Below are positions 10,970 through 21,719 of a stretch of 64,000 nt of DNA, in pieces. How positions within the stretch are numbered: the stretch's first letter is position 1; every line of letters begins with the position of its first letter. The stretch is from positions 372,163-436,162 of the forward strand of contig ML664662.1 of assembly GCA_007570785.1 (NCBI GenBank), read 5' to 3'. The stretch comes from Antilocapra americana (lineage: Eukaryota > Chordata > Mammalia > Artiodactyla > Antilocapridae). Below the pieces are notes generated by a model that saw only the letters and a list, made by a program, of their open reading frames with translations, was not told the origin of the DNA and did not search any database. The translations under genes and the position numbers were made by a program.

Positions 10970-11864
10970 TTTGTTTTGCTATTGTTCTTTATTTTTTATT
11001 GAGATGATATCAGTTTCTAACATTATATAAGTTTCATGTGCGCAACATTTCTACTTCTGTATACACTGCAGTGTACTCACCACCAAAAGTTTAGCTTCCA
11101 TGTGTCATCCTATAGGTGATCCCCTTTACCCATTTTGCCCTTCCCCAACCCTACCCCTTCCCCTCTGGTAATCACTCATTGGTTCTCTGTATTTACATGT
11201 TTATTTTTGTTTGGTTTGTTTGTTCATTTCTTTTTTTGTTTTTTGGACTTCACAAATAAGTGAAATCACACAGTATATGTCTTTCTCCATCTGACTTATT
11301 TCACTTAGCCAGATACCCTCAACATCCATCCAGTGTTGTCATAAATGGTTAATAGTGCATCTTTTTTATGGCTGAGTGTTGATTATTATATTAATTAGGT
11401 TGTACATTACATCCCTAGGTATTTACTTATAACTGGTAGTGTGTACCTTTTGACCACTGTCATCCAATTCCCCGTCCACCCTACCTGCTGCTTCTGGAAA
11501 CCACAAATCTGATCTCTTTTTCTATGAGTTTGTTTGCTTTTGAAATACTATACACTGTTAGTTCCTGTTACACAACATAGTGATTTGATATTTCAAATGA
11601 TGATCACCATGGTAAGTCTAGTTATGGTATGTCATCATACAAAAATATTACCTAGTTATTTTCCCCACACTGTGCATTTCATACCTGTGACTCATTTATT
11701 TCACAACTGAAAGTCTGTACTTCTTAATCTCCTTCACCTAATTCTTTCCTCTCCCTACCCTCTCCCCTTTGGCAACCACCTGTTTCCCTGTATCTAGAAC
11801 TGTATTTCTGTTTTGTTGTATTTGTTCATTTGTTCTGTTTTTAATTTTTTAATTTATTTTATTT
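10970..11864 (-). mobile_element. Old L1 3' end
   Basis: Reverse-complement L1 3' UTR and ORF2-end landmarks: ttttttattgagatgatatcag, cataaatggttaatagtgcatcttttttatggctgag, and a second copy-like stretch (ggaaaccacaaatctgatctctttttc). Heavily mutated. Confidence 0.65.
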
Positions 11865-11867
11865 AGC

Positions 11868-12208
11868 CATTCTTTTTTTTTTTTTTTGGCTGTGCTGAGT
11901 CTTCGTTACTACATGCTCTTTTCTTTAGTTGCAGTGAGTAGGGGCTAATCTCTAGTTGTGATGCACGGCCCTTTATTGCTGTGCCTTCTCTTGTTTCAGA
12001 GCACAGGTTCTAGGCCACTCAGGCTCCAGGAATTGTGGCATGTAGGTTCAGTAGTTGCGATTCCCGGGCTCTAGAGCACAGGCTCAATAGTTGCGGCTCA
12101 CAGGCTTAGTTGCTTTGCTGCATGTGAGATCTTCCCAGACGAGGATCAAACCCATGTCTCCTGCTTTGGCAGGTGGATTCTTTACCACTGAGCCAACAAG
12201 GAAAGCCT
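11868..12208 (-). mobile_element. tRNA-Glu-derived SINE (long CHR type)
   Basis: T-rich tail then ggctgtgctgagtcttcgtt, tgcatgtgagatcttcccag and ctttaccactgagcc, ending with the reversed head. Confidence 0.8.
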
Positions 12209-12436
12209 GTTTTATTTTTTAGATTCCACAGACAAGTGAAAACATGCAGTAGTTTTGATTTGAACATCTTTGCATGTGCCTATTGGCCATCTGCATGTCA
12301 CCTTTGGAAAAATGTTTCCTCAGCTCCTCTGCTTATTTTTCAATTGGGTTTTTTGTTATGGTTGTTGCTGTTGCTAAGGTTCACAGTTTACTAAATAACA
12401 TCACACTGAGCTTAAGTTCCTGGTTTTGAGCATTGT

Positions 12437-12566
12437 ATTGGGTTGGCCAAAAATTCATTCAGGTTTTTATGTACGATGTTAGAACAAGGAGAAGCTGAGT
12501 GAAGGATATGCAGAAAGTCTTTGTCCTTTTTTGTGTGTGACATTTTTGTAAATCCAAATTCAAAAT
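12437..12566 (+). mobile_element. Mariner-type DNA transposon fragment
   Basis: TTGGGTTGGCCAAAAATTCATTCAGGTTTTT is the terminal repeat of ruminant/mammalian mariners. I do not see the opposite terminal repeat, so it is a partial element. Confidence 0.65.
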
Positions 12567-13847
12567 AAAAACTTAGGTTCTGATTCTGGTTAAGATGATG
12601 GAGGAATTACTTTCAATCCTGCTTCTCTCACTAAATGCAACTGAAAATCCTGGGCCAAGTGCATGAAGCACCTTATTTGAGGACTGTGAAAAGAAAATGG
12701 TAGGTAGCAGGCAGACTGGGGATATATATCAGAACTCAAAGAATGGTCAATCCAGTGGTGAGATTCCTAGACTTTTTTTTTACCTCCCATAACTCCTGGC
12801 CTGGATTAAAACAGTACAAATCCCAGAATTGTATACCAGATGTGGAGTGAAAGATATTCACATAAGTGTTCCCTTTCTGATTCATGGAATGGGAAGGGGA
12901 GCCCCAAAGGATAGAGAAAGTGGAAAAACACCTTTTTTCCCTCCAACTCCAAACCCCAAGCAAGCCCCACTTTCAAAGCTACAGCCCCATGGCAGCAGCA
13001 ATGGCAACAGTGGCTGAGTAGGCACCTAAAATTTCTCTCTAACCAAAGGAATTCTCTCTAACTAGAGGAACTGTGGTACAAAGAATCTCAGGAAATCACT
13101 GTTGCTTTTTGATTGTTTTGTCCTTCTTCAGCTTGACCTTGAAAACAGACTCTAAAGAGTCGATATTGAAGATTTTGACACCTGAACTATAGAACACACA
13201 CTGTCTAGTATGCAGATTGGCTCCTGGGTGGCCACACGTGGAACAGATCCGAATAGCACTGCAAAACGTTTCAAAACTAAACTGATATTGGAACCACAGC
13301 CTACAAAAGAAGAGAGGTCAGAACTTGGTGCCTAAACCTACCTGAATTGATTACCTGCTAAAAAGGTCAAAGAAACAAAAAAAATCAACATTTTCCATAG
13401 AATCTAAGCAAGACTCAAAGTCTGATAACATAGTAGTCACATGTCCAGGATATAATATAAGATGCCTTGGCATATGAAGAACCAAGAAAATCACAATAAC
13501 TCACAAGGGAAAAGACAATTCATAGATACCAACCCTAAGGTGACCAAGGTGTTGGAAATATCAGAAAACACTCTAAAACAGATATTATAATCATGCTCCA
13601 AGGAGTATGAGCAAACACTCTTGGAATTATAGAAAGTGTCAGTAGAAAAAAAAATAGAAGCTACAAAAGTAAACCAAGTAGAAGAAATTCTATAACTTAA
13701 AAATTAGAATAACTGAAATAAGAAATGCAAATTTGCTGGATGTGCTCAATAAAAATGGAGATAACAGAGAAGACTCGGTGACCTTGAAGATACATCAACA
13801 GAACAACATAGGGAAAAAGATTTTTTTTTAAGTGAACAAGGACTTCC

Positions 13848-14020
13848 CTGATGGTCGAGTAATTAAGAATCCACCTTCCAATGCAGAGAACTCAGGTTCC
13901 ATCCCTGGTTGGGGAACTAAGATCCCACATGCCTCGGGGCAACTAAGTCAATGTGCCACAACTACTGAGCCTGTGCACTGAAACCAAGACCCTACACAGC
14001 CAAAAAAATAAAATTAATTA
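13848..14020 (+). mobile_element. tRNA-Glu-derived SINE
   Basis: Head ggacttccctgatggtcgag, caggttccatccctggttgg box, and a tail of A-runs. Confidence 0.75.
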
Positions 14021-14856
14021 CTTAAAAAAAAAACAATGAACAAACATTCAGGATTCGACCAAGGTGTAAGATTCATGTCATTGGAGTCTGAAGTTAAAAG
14101 GAGAAGAAGCATGACGCAGAAAAAATAGTTGAAGAAATAATATTGGAAAATTTCCCAAATTTGAAGGAAGACATGAGCATAAAGATTCAAAAGAACTGAA
14201 AAAAAACATTATAAACTCAAAGAAATCAATCCCAGACACATAACCAAACTTCTGGAAAGCAAAGGCAAAGAAAAAAATTAAAGCAAAGAAAAACAATTCA
14301 TTGCATACAAAGGAATAATGATTCAAATGACTATTTCTCATCAGAAACCATAAGGCCAGAAGTCTTAAAAATAAAAATTTAAAAATTTTTAAGTGCTAAA
14401 AAATTTGTCAACCCAGAATTCTATATCTTGTGAAAATATCTTTCAGAATATAGGAAAAATAAAGACTTTCTCAGATGAAGAAAAGCTAAGAGAATATGCC
14501 ACTGTGATTCCTGCTCTAAAAGGAAGTTATTTAGACAGAAAGTAAATGATACCAGAAGGAAACATGAAATTTTACAAATGAAGGAAAATAAATAGAAATG
14601 GTAAGTATCTGAGTAAATATGATAGAGTTTTTCCTCCTAAGTTCTTTAAAATTCATATGACAGTTGAATGAAAAAATTTTAACACTTCCTATGGGAGTTT
14701 TAATGTACATAGATATAATACATACAATAACTAAAAGGTAAAAAAGAGTAAATGGTCTTATATGATGGTAAGGTTTCTACACTAGTGAAAATTTATGTAT
14801 AACATGAATTGTATAACAATTCCCAGAACAACCATTTAAAAAAACTATATAGTGGG

Positions 14857-14965
14857 GGACTTCCTTGGTGGTCCACTGGCTAAGACTCCAAGGCCTGATC
14901 CCTGGTCAGGCATCTAGACCCCACATTCCACAACTAAGACCTGGTGCAACCAAATACATAAAGAA
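14857..14965 (+). mobile_element. Short, internally deleted tRNA-Glu-derived SINE
   Basis: Head ggacttccttggtggtccac, then gcctgatccctggtcagg with the central part missing, and an A-rich tail. Confidence 0.7.
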
Positions 14966-15903
14966 AAACCTACACAATGAAATATAGTAAAAAAATAAGA
15001 TCCAATTAATAAATTAAACTGAAATGTTTAAAAATATTCCAATAATCCAAAAGAAGGCAGAAAAGGAAAAACAGGGAAATAAAAAGGCATGGGGAAAAAC
15101 AGAAAACAAAATAATAACATGGTAGTTCTAAATTTAATGTATCAATAACTACATTAAAAGTAAGTAATTTTTTAATGTAGGTGGATTAAACTCTACAATA
15201 AAAAGACAGAGATTTACAGGATAGACTTCTTAAAATGACCCAAATATTTGCTATCTACAAGAGACTCATTTTAGATCTAGGCATACAAACAGACTGAAAG
15301 TGAAAGGATGGAGAAAGATATTCCATGAATATAGTAACCAAAAAGAGTAGTGGTAACTATAAATAAGTCAACCATAGAAGGCCAAATACTGTATAATTCC
15401 ACTTATGTGAGGAACCTGGAATAGTGAAATCTGTAGAGACAGAAAGTAGAACAGTGGTTGGGGAGGGGGAAATGGGAAGTTACTGTTTTAGAGGTACAGA
15501 GTTTGTTTTGCAAGATGAACATTTCAGATGTATGGTGGTGGTGGCTGCACAGCAACATGAATCAACGTGATACCAGTCCACTTTAGTTCAGTTCAGTCAC
15601 TCAGTTGGGTCCGATTCTTTGCGACCCCATGGACTGCAGCAACCAGGCTACCCTGTCCATCACCAACTCCCAGAGCTTGCTCAAACTCATGTCCATTGAG
15701 TCAGTGATGCTATCAAACCATCTCCTCCTCTGTCGTCCCCTTCTCCTCCTGCCTTCACTCTTTCCCAGCCTCAGGGTCTTTTCAAATGAGTCAGTTCTTT
15801 GCATCAGGTGGCCAAAGGATTGGAGTTTCAGCTTCAGCATCAGTCCTTCCAATAAATATTCAGGACTGATTTCCTTTAGGATGGACTGGTTGGATCTCCT
15901 TGC

Positions 15904-15964
15904 AGTCCAAGGGACTCTTTACCAGCTGAGCCACCAGGGAAGCCCTAGTCCAAGGGACTCTTTT
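15904..15964. repeat. 17-bp direct repeat around a 26-bp SINE head
   Basis: agtccaagggactcttt occurs at 15904-15920 and 15947-15963. Between them accagctgagccaccagggaagccct is the reverse complement of a Bov-tA head. It looks like a drastically truncated SINE insertion with its target duplication inside BovB. Confidence 0.7.
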
Positions 15965-16212
15965 CTCCCCTTTTTTAAAAATTATTATTATTTTGTTGTT
16001 GTTGTTATTTTATTTATTTCCTTTACATTATCATGTTGGTTTTGCCATACATTGACATGAATCCACCATGGGTATACATGTGTTCCCCTTCCAGAACCCC
16101 CCTCCCACCTCCCTCCCTATTTCATCCCTCTGGGTCATCCCGGTGCACCAGCCCTGAGCACCCTGTATCAAGCATCAAACCTGGGCAGGCGATTGATTTC
16201 ACATATGATAAG
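15965..16212 (-). mobile_element. L1 3' end inserted in BovB
   Basis: Reverse of the young ruminant L1 3' end: T-rich start, ttggttttgccatacattgac, gggtatacatgtgttccc and cgattgatttcacatatgat. BovB sequence resumes at about 16213. Confidence 0.85.
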
Positions 16213-16384
16213 AGTAATCTCCAACACCATAATTCAAAAGCATCAATTTTTCGGCGCTCAGCTTTCTTTGTAGTCCAACTCTCACATCCATACATGACTA
16301 TTGGAAAAACCATAGCTTGGACTAGACAGACCTTTGTTGGCAAAGTAATGTCTCTGCTTTTTAATATGCTATCTAGGTTGGTCA

Positions 16385-16567
16385 GCATCCCTGGTGGCTC
16401 AGAGTGTAAAGCGTCTGCCTGCAATACGGGAGACTCCGGTTTGATCCCTGGGTCAGGAAGATCCCTTGGAAAAGGAAGTGGCAACCCACTCCAGTACTCT
16501 TGCCTGGAGAATCCCATGGATGGAGGAGCCTGGTGGGCTACAGTCCAGCGACTTCACTTTCACTTTC
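16385..16567 (+). mobile_element. Bov-A/Bov-tA SINE inserted in BovB
   Basis: Starts gcatccctggtggctcagag and contains gtttgatccctgggtcagg and tggagaatcccatggatgg. It is flanked by aggttggtca (16375-16384) and aggttagtca (16568-16577), a 10-bp duplication with one mismatch. Confidence 0.88.
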
Positions 16568-18863
16568 AGGTTAGTCATAGCTTTTCTTCCAAGGAGCAGG
16601 CATCTTTTAATTTCATGGCTGTAGTCACCATCTACAGTGATTTTGGAGCCCCTCCCCAAATAAACTCTGTCACTATTTCCATTGTTTCCCCATCTATTTA
16701 CCATAAAGTGATGGGACTGGATGCCATGAACTTAGTTTTCTGAATGTTGAGTTTTAAGCCAGCTTTTTCAATCTCTTCTTCCACTTTCATCAAGGGGCTC
16801 TTTAGTTCTTTGTTTTTTGCCATAATGGTGGTATCATCTGCATTGTTTATTATCATCTGAGGTTATTGATATTTCTCCCAGCAATCTTGATTGCAGCTTG
16901 TGCTTCATCCAGCCCGGCATTTCACATGATGTACTCTGCATATAAGTTAAATAAGTAGGCTGATAATATACAACCTTGATGTATTCCTCTCCCGATTTGG
17001 AACCAGTCTGTTGATCCATGTCTAGTTCTAACTGTTGCTTCTTGACCTGCATACAGATTTCTCAGAAGGCAGGTAAGGTGGTCTGGTATTCCCATCTCTT
17101 TAAGAATTTTCCACAGTTTGTTGTGATCCACACGGTCAAAGGCTTTGCTGTAGTCAATAAAGTGAAGTAGATGTTTTTCTGGAACTCCCTTGCTTTTTCA
17201 GTGATCCAACAGATGCTGCCAATTTGATCTCTAGTTCCTCTGCCTTTTCTAAATCCAGCTTGAACAACAATCCGGAAGTTCATGGTTCATGTACTGTTGA
17301 AGCCTGGCTTGGAGCATTTTGAGCATTACTTTGCTAGTGTGTGAGATGAGTGCAATTGTGTGGTAGTTTGAACATTCTTTGGCATTGCCTTTCTTTGGGA
17401 TTGGAATGAAAACTGACCTTTTCCAGTCCTGTGGCCACTGCTAAGTTTTCCAAATTTGCTGGCATATTGAGTGCAACACTTTCACAACATCATCTTTCAG
17501 GATTTGAAATAGCTCAACTGGAATTCCATCACCTCCACTAGCTTTGTTAGTCGTGATGCTTCCTAAGGTCCACTTCACATTCCAGGATATCTGGCTGGTG
17601 TGAGTGATCACTCCATCGTGATTATCTGGGTCATGAAGATCTTTTTTGTATAGTTCTTCTGTGTATTCTTGCCACCTCTTAATATCTTCTGTTTCTGTTA
17701 TGTCCATACCATTTCTGTCCTTTACTGTGCCCATCTTTGCGTGTAATGTTCCCTTGGAATCTCTAATTTTCTTGAAGAGATCTCTAGTCTTTCCCATTCT
17801 ATTATTTTCCTCTATTTCTTTACATTGATCACTGAGGAAGGCTTTCTTATCTCTCCTTGAATTCAAGGGGAACTCTGCATTCAAATGGGTATATCTTCCT
17901 TTTCTCCTTTGCCTTTAGCTTCTCTTCTTTTTTCATCTATTTGTGAGGCCTTCTCAGAAAATCATTTTGCCTTTCTTTTTCTTGGGGATGGTCTTGATCA
18001 CTGCCTCCTGTTCAATGTCACAGACCACCATCCATAGTTCTTCAGGCACTCTATCAGATCTGATCCCTTGAATCACTTCTACTGTATAATCGGAAGGGAT
18101 TTGATTTAGGTCATACCTAAATGGTCTAGTGGTTTTCCCTACTTTCTTCAATTTAAGTCTGAATTTGGCAATAAGCAGTTCATGATCTGAGCCACAGTCA
18201 GCTCCTGGTCTTGTTTTTGCTGACTGTATAGAGCGTCTCCATCTTTGGCTGCAAAGAATATAAGAATATAATCAATCTGATTTCGGTATTGACCATTTGG
18301 TGATGTCCATGTGTAGAATTTTCTCTTGTGTTGCTGGAAGAGGGTGTTTGCTATGACCAGTGCATTCTCTTGGCAGACTATATTAGCCTTTGCCCTGTTT
18401 CATTCTGTACTCCAAGTCCAAATTTGCCTGTTACTCCAGGTATCTCTTGACTTCCTACTTTTGCACTCCAGTCCCTTATAATGAGAAAGATATCTTTTTT
18501 GTGTGTTGGTTCTAGAAGGTCTTGTAGGTCTTCATAGAACCATTCAACTTCAGCTTCTTCAGCATTACTGGTTGTGGCATAGACTTGGATTACTGTGATA
18601 TTGAATGGTTTGCCTTGGAAATGAACAGAGATCATTCTGCGTTTTTGAGATTGCATCCTAGTACTGCATGCATTTCGGACTCTTTTGTTGACTGTGAGGG
18701 CTACTTCATTTCTTCTAAGGGATTCTTGCCCACAGTAGTAGATATAATGGTCATCTGAGTTAAATTCACCCATTCCAGTCCATTCTATTTCACTGATTCC
18801 TAAAATGTCAATGTTCATTATTATCATCTCCTGTTTGGCCACTTCAAATTTGCCTTGATTAGT

Positions 18864-20205
18864 GGTGCTGGGAAAACTGGACAGCCACTTGTAAAAGAAT
18901 GAAACTAGAACGCTTTCTAACACCACACACAAAAATAAACTCAAAATGGATCAAAGATCTAAACATAAGGCCAGAAACTATAAAACTCCTAGAGGAAAAC
19001 ATAGGCAAAACACTCTCTGACATAAACCAAAGCAGGATCCTCTATGACCCACCTCCCAGAATATTGGAAATAAAAGCACAAATAGAAAAATGGGACCTAA
19101 TTAAAATTAAAAGCTTCTGCACAACAAAGGAAACTAAAAGCAAGGTGAAAAGGCAGCCTTCAGAATGGGAGAAAATAATAGCCAATGAAGCAAGGGACAA
19201 ACAATTAATCTCAAAAATATACAAGCAACTCCTGCAGCTCTATGCTAGAAAAATAAACGACCCAATCAAAAAGTGGGCCAAAGAACTACACAGACATTTC
19301 TCCAAAGAAGACATAAAAATGGCTAACAAACACATGAAAAGATGCTCAACATCACTCATTATCAGAGAAATGCAAATCAAAACCACAATGAGGTACCACT
19401 TTACACCAGTCAGAATGGCTGCCATCCAAAAGTCTACAAGCAATAAATGCTGGAGAGGATGTGGAGAAAAGGGAACCCTCTTACACTGTTGGTGGGAATG
19501 CAAACTAGTACAGCCACTATGGAGAACAGTGTGGAGATTCCTTAAAAAACTGGAAATAGACCTGCCATATGACCAGCAATTCCACTGCTGGGCATACACA
19601 CCGAGGAAACCAGAATTGAAAGAGACACGTGTACCCCAATGTTCATCGCTGCATTGTTTACAATAGCCAGGACATGGAAGCAACCCAGATGCCCATCAAC
19701 TGACGAATGGATAAGAAAGCTGTGGTACATATACACAATGGAATACTACTCAGCATTAAAAAAAAATTCATTCAAATCAGTTCTACTCAGGTGGATGGAA
19801 CTGGAGCCTATTATCCAGAATGAAGTAAGCCAGAAGGTAAAACAACAATACAGTATACTAACACATATATATGGAATTTAGAAAGACGGTAACGAGAACC
19901 CAGCATGCGAGACAACAAAAGGAACGCAGATGTATAGAACAGACTTGTGGACTCTGTGGAAGAGGGCAAGGGTGGGATGATATGGGAGAATGGCATTGAA
20001 ACATGTTAATTATCATATGTGAAATCAATCACCATCCCAGGATTGATGCTCGGGGCTGGTGCACCGAGATGTCCCAGGGAGGGGGAGTCGGGAGGGAGGA
20101 GGGAGGGGGGTTCTGGAGGGGGAGCATATGTAAACCCAGGGCGGTTTCATGTCATTGTATGGCAAAACCAACATAATAAAGTAAAGAAAATTTTAAAAAA
20201 ATAAT
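18864..20205 (+). mobile_element. L1 ORF2 C-terminus and 3' UTR, 5'-truncated
   Basis: An open frame from about 18899 to 19666 (about 255 codons) encodes the C-terminal ORF2 region, including the cysteine-containing stretch ([18 protein letters not shown]). The 3' UTR and A-rich tail follow to about 20205. The reverse-transcriptase core is absent. It abuts the oppositely oriented BovB at 18863/18864. Confidence 0.88.
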
Positions 20206-20227
20206 AATAAAATCTCAAGAAATATTT

Positions 20228-20945
20228 AAAAAAAAGAATGCATTCATATGTATAACTGAGTCACTGTGCTGTACAGCAGAAATTAGCACATTGTAAATCA
20301 ACTATACTTCAATAGAATAATTTTTAAAAAACAGAGAGATGAAAATTTAAAATGTATAGAGAAAGAATGGCTAAAATAAAAAAAAACATACTGACAACAA
20401 CAAGTGCTGGTCATGCAATGACATGAAAGGGCAGCAACGCTCAGACGTTGCTGATGGGAGTTCAGAATGATACAGCCACTATGGAAAACAGTTTGACAGT
20501 CTCATAAAATTAGATGTGTACTTATCATGTGACCCATCAATCTGACTTGTAGACATTTACCTGTAGACACATAGAGCTTATTTTTGCAGAAGAAGTTGTA
20601 TAGGAATGTTTAAAGCAGTATTATTCATAATCACGAAAATCTGGAAACCATCCAAATGCCTTTCAACATATGAATGGAGAAACTAACAGCGGTACATCCA
20701 TACAACAAAATATTTGCTCAGCAATAAAAGGAGAGGAATGATCTGTTAATGCATTCAATAATATGATTGAATCTCTAAGTCACGCTGAGGAAAAGAAGCA
20801 AGTTTCTAAAGGTTATATACTCTATGGTTTCATTTTTATACCATTCTAGAAAAGACAAAACAATAGTACTGGAGAACAGATCGGGGGTTGCTGGGGGGTT
20901 AAGGGTGAGGGGAGGGCGTGACTTATAAAACAATACCTTTTGGGA
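20228..20945 (+). mobile_element. Older L1 3'-end sequence
   Basis: Contains the L1 3' terminus tgtataactgagtcactgtgctgtacagc, then a separate decayed ORF2 end (gatacagccactatggaaaacagtttg; ttaaagcagtattattcataatc). At least two older copies. Confidence 0.6.
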
Positions 20946-21139
20946 GCATTTTGGGATGATGAAACTGTTCTGTATCCTGATTGTGGTGGTTACCCAGGTC
21001 TATATACATGTTAGAACTCAGAGCAGCACACCCCTAAAAAAAAAGTCAATCTTACTGTGTGTAAATTGTTTTCATGTTGCCAAGTGTGTTTCTGGGTTTG
21101 TTTTTTTTTTCAGGCCCCAGATGGATCTAATCACTAAAG

Positions 21140-21380
21140 AGATTTGGAGGATGTAAATTAGCCAGAGGAAGGGGAAGAAGAAGTGTTTCTGACAGAACAG
21201 CATGTACAAAACACAGGAAGTGAGACAAAGACCCGGCAGGATCAGAAAAATAAAGGTGGTTCAGGGGACTGGAGTCAAGGGAATGATGAAAAAAAATTTA
21301 AAAAGAGATAGGAAAGATGAAGCAGGAGCCATGCAATGTCAAAACACTAGGAATCTGGGTTTTCATGAGGGCAACAGGGA
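21140..21380. mobile_element. Ancient mammalian repeat, family uncertain
   Basis: agtgtttctgacagaacagcatgtacaaa ... gcaggagccatgcaatgtc resembles 23620-23880 and 56700-56830, all from one widespread old family I cannot name securely. Confidence 0.3.
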
Positions 21381-21383
21381 CCC

Positions 21384-21719
21384 ACTGGATTTGTGGCTCA
21401 CGGGCTCAGTTGAAAGTGAAAGTTGCTCAGTTGTGTCCAACTCTTTGTGAACCCATTGACTATACAGTCCATTGAATTCTCCAGGCCAGAATACTGGAGT
21501 GGGTAGCTGTTTCCTTCTCCAGGGGACCTTCCCAACCTAGGGATCAAACCTAGGTCTCCCACACTGCAGGCGGATTCTTTACCAGTTAAGCCACAAGGGA
21601 AGCCCAATGGGCTTAGTTACCCCTCGGCATATGGGATTTTCCCAGACCAGGGATTGAACCTGTGACTGCTGCATTGGCAGGCGAATTCTTAACTGCTGGA
21701 CCACCAGGGAAGTCCAGGG
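21384..21719 (-). mobile_element. tRNA-Glu-derived SINE split by a Bov-A SINE
   Basis: Outer SINE pieces ttgtggctcacgggctcagt and gggcttagttacccctcggc ... ctggaccaccagggaagtcc are separated by the inner Bov-A at about 21414-21604. The inner element is bounded by gggctcagtt / gggcttagtt, the likely target duplication. Confidence 0.8.
21414..21604 (-). mobile_element. Bov-A SINE nested in the SINE above
   Basis: gaaagtgaaagttgctcagttgtgtcc to taagccacaagggaagccc, the complete reversed element. Confidence 0.85.

Larger units (their letters stand above)
12567..15590 (+). mobile_element. Ancient L1-like sequence with embedded SINEs
   Basis: A-rich, stop-filled sequence with L1-like phrases such as aaggaataatgattcaaatgac, ctcatcagaaaccataaggcc, aacccagaattctatatc and caagagactcattttagatc. 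Family assignment is tentative. Two short SINEs are inserted (13848-14020, 14857-14965). 15,330-15,580 is likely the 3' end. Confidence 0.45.
15592..18863 (-). mobile_element. BovB (RTE) LINE, 3.3 kb, broken
   Basis: Minus-strand frames show an endonuclease-like segment (about 18378-18870; NIDILGISEIEWTGMGEFNS) and reverse-transcriptase segments (17441-17884 with NKASGGDGIPVEL; 16922-17283 with RQTG/FRKGRGTRDQI-type motifs), separated by frameshifts and stops. The 3' end is at 15592. It is interrupted by an L1 3' end (about 15965-16212) and a Bov-A SINE (16385-16567). The 5' end is missing, and the element is non-functional. Confidence 0.9.

Noticed and set aside
17441..18944. Minus-strand frames as host genes
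   Set aside because: They are broken BovB endonuclease and reverse-transcriptase segments.
18899..19666. A 255-codon plus-strand protein-coding gene
   Set aside because: The translation is the C-terminal region of L1 ORF2 and continues into an L1 3' UTR with an A tail; the element is 5'-truncated.
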